Below the pieces are notes generated by a model. It ran no database searches. It saw nothing but the letters and a program-made list of their open reading frames with translations, and was not told the DNA's origin. A program made the translations under genes and the position numbers. Positions 6,559 to 6,908 of a stretch of DNA of 6,908 nucleotides are shown piece after piece (position 1 is the first letter of the stretch; each line of letters starts with the position of its first letter). The DNA is taken from NCBI GenBank assembly GCA_002772195.1, contig PCSG01000300.1:1-6908 (forward strand), given 5' to 3'. Origin of the DNA: Desulfobacterales bacterium CG23_combo_of_CG06-09_8_20_14_all_51_8 (GTDB lineage: Bacteria > Desulfobacterota > Desulfobacteria > Desulfobacterales > Desulfosalsimonadaceae).

Positions 6559-6799
6559 AGATCAGGTCTGTTAGATTCTGAACATTTTTCATCCGGGTTT
6601 CGTTTATCTCTTCCTGCGGGATGCAGATATTAAATTTTTTTTCAATAAACATCAACATGTTAAGAAGGGAAAAGGAATCCATTCCGGATTCAATCAGATT
6701 TGTGTGTTTATCTAAATGAATTGATGGATCGTAAATTTCATTTTTCAGAAAAAGGATAATCGCTTCTTCAATCCAAAGGGATGTTAAATTCGGCTTCAT
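6536..6799 (-). CDS. Discrete acyl/peptidyl carrier protein
   Basis: This 87-residue carrier protein has the phosphopantetheine attachment motif GMDSFSLL with the modified serine at S42, preceded by HTNLIESG and followed by the helix NMLMFIEKKFNICIPQEEI. This is the usual helix I, loop, helix II layout of ACP/PCP domains at the usual length. It should carry the pathway's substrate as a thioester on its 4'-phosphopantetheine arm. No phosphopantetheinyl transferase is encoded in the window. I chose the ATG at 6799; a TTG at 6814 would add five residues (MLIVQ), and neither start has a strong ribosome binding site. It is the first gene of the minus-strand operon, and its end overlaps the acyltransferase gene by 23 nt. 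Sequence alone does not show whether it takes fatty, aryl or amino acids. Confidence 0.88.
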   Translation of the reverse strand: MKPNLTSLWIEEAIILFLKNEIYDPSIHLDKHTNLIESGMDSFSLLNMLMFIEKKFNICIPQEEINETRMKNVQNLTDLIYDLTKKE

Positions 6800-6882
6800 T
6801 TGCACTATCAACAAACGTTAAATAAAATTATCTGGTTATCCACTTTAGTTAAGTGGCTGACCAAAAGCCGCGAGACCCTGAG
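6800..6882 (-). promoter_or_regulatory. Presumed promoter region of the carrier-protein operon, with a small inverted repeat
   Basis: The operon must be transcribed from here or from beyond the right edge. Reading the minus strand, a weak sigma-70-like pair is TTGGTC (+ strand 6859-6864) and GATAAC (+ strand 6835-6840) with an 18-nt spacer, followed by AT-rich DNA. Between and overlapping these lies an inverted repeat CCACTT-tagtt-AAGTGG (6840-6856), which could be an operator half-site pair or chance. The hexamers match consensus poorly, so this is a pointer and not a call. Confidence 0.25.
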
Positions 6883-6908
6883 TGTCATTACGAGGAGTGA
6901 GGGACAAA
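6883..6908. repeat. Start of a dispersed 'TGTCATTrCGAGGAG' repeat, cut by the window edge
   Basis: The final 26 bases (TGTCATTACGAGGAGTGAGG then GACAAA) resemble the beginning of the short dispersed repeat with consensus near TGTCATTGCGAGGAGCGAAGCGACgAAGCAATC. It is found in many copies in intergenic DNA of Desulfobacterota and some other anaerobes. It is incomplete here, so its extent and any palindromic partner cannot be judged. It would mark the intergenic boundary upstream of the operon. Confidence 0.5.

Overview
The window looks like accessory chromosomal DNA from a Gram-negative bacterium, most likely a sulfate-reducing or related Desulfobacterota (former Deltaproteobacteria). This rests on moderate GC content, cobalamin/radical-SAM chemistry, and a GTAAAAAGTC-ended palindromic repeat plus a 'TGTCATTrCGAGGAG' repeat of the kind common in such genomes. 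No marker gene is present, so the taxonomic guess is an inference.

Layout. Bases 2-440 (+ strand) hold a type II toxin-antitoxin pair: the C-terminal part of a BrnT (DUF497) toxin and its antitoxin-like partner. The toxin frame is stopped by a TGA nine codons before its apparent ancestral end. Bases 554-6799 hold a compact carrier-protein gene set, almost all on the minus strand. Read in the direction of transcription it is: acyl carrier protein (6799-6536), condensation/acyltransferase-fold enzyme (6558-5206), B12-binding-domain radical SAM enzyme (5204-3798), FAD-dependent oxidoreductase (3798-2464), then a stand-alone ANL adenylate-forming ligase (1915-554). The first four genes overlap or abut by -23, +1 and -1 nt and are almost certainly one translationally coupled operon. 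A small two-helix membrane protein (2101-2451, + strand) sits between the FAD gene and the ligase. It is transcribed away from the ligase and ends 12 nt from the end of the FAD gene.

How the genes could work together (inference): the ligase adenylates a carboxylic acid and loads it on the serine of the carrier protein (or on CoA). The FAD enzyme and the radical SAM enzyme modify the substrate, and the condensation-fold enzyme transfers the acyl or aminoacyl group to an acceptor. No ketosynthase, thioesterase, phosphopantetheinyl transferase or multimodular NRPS is visible, so this would be a minimal tethered-substrate pathway to an unknown small molecule or lipid. The combination does not match a named pathway that I recognise.

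The most striking sequence-level feature is a MITE-like palindromic element of about 138 bp inserted in frame inside the FAD oxidoreductase gene. It adds exactly 46 codons without a stop, is flanked by an 8-bp direct repeat, and carries two internal hairpins with different but self-complementary stems.
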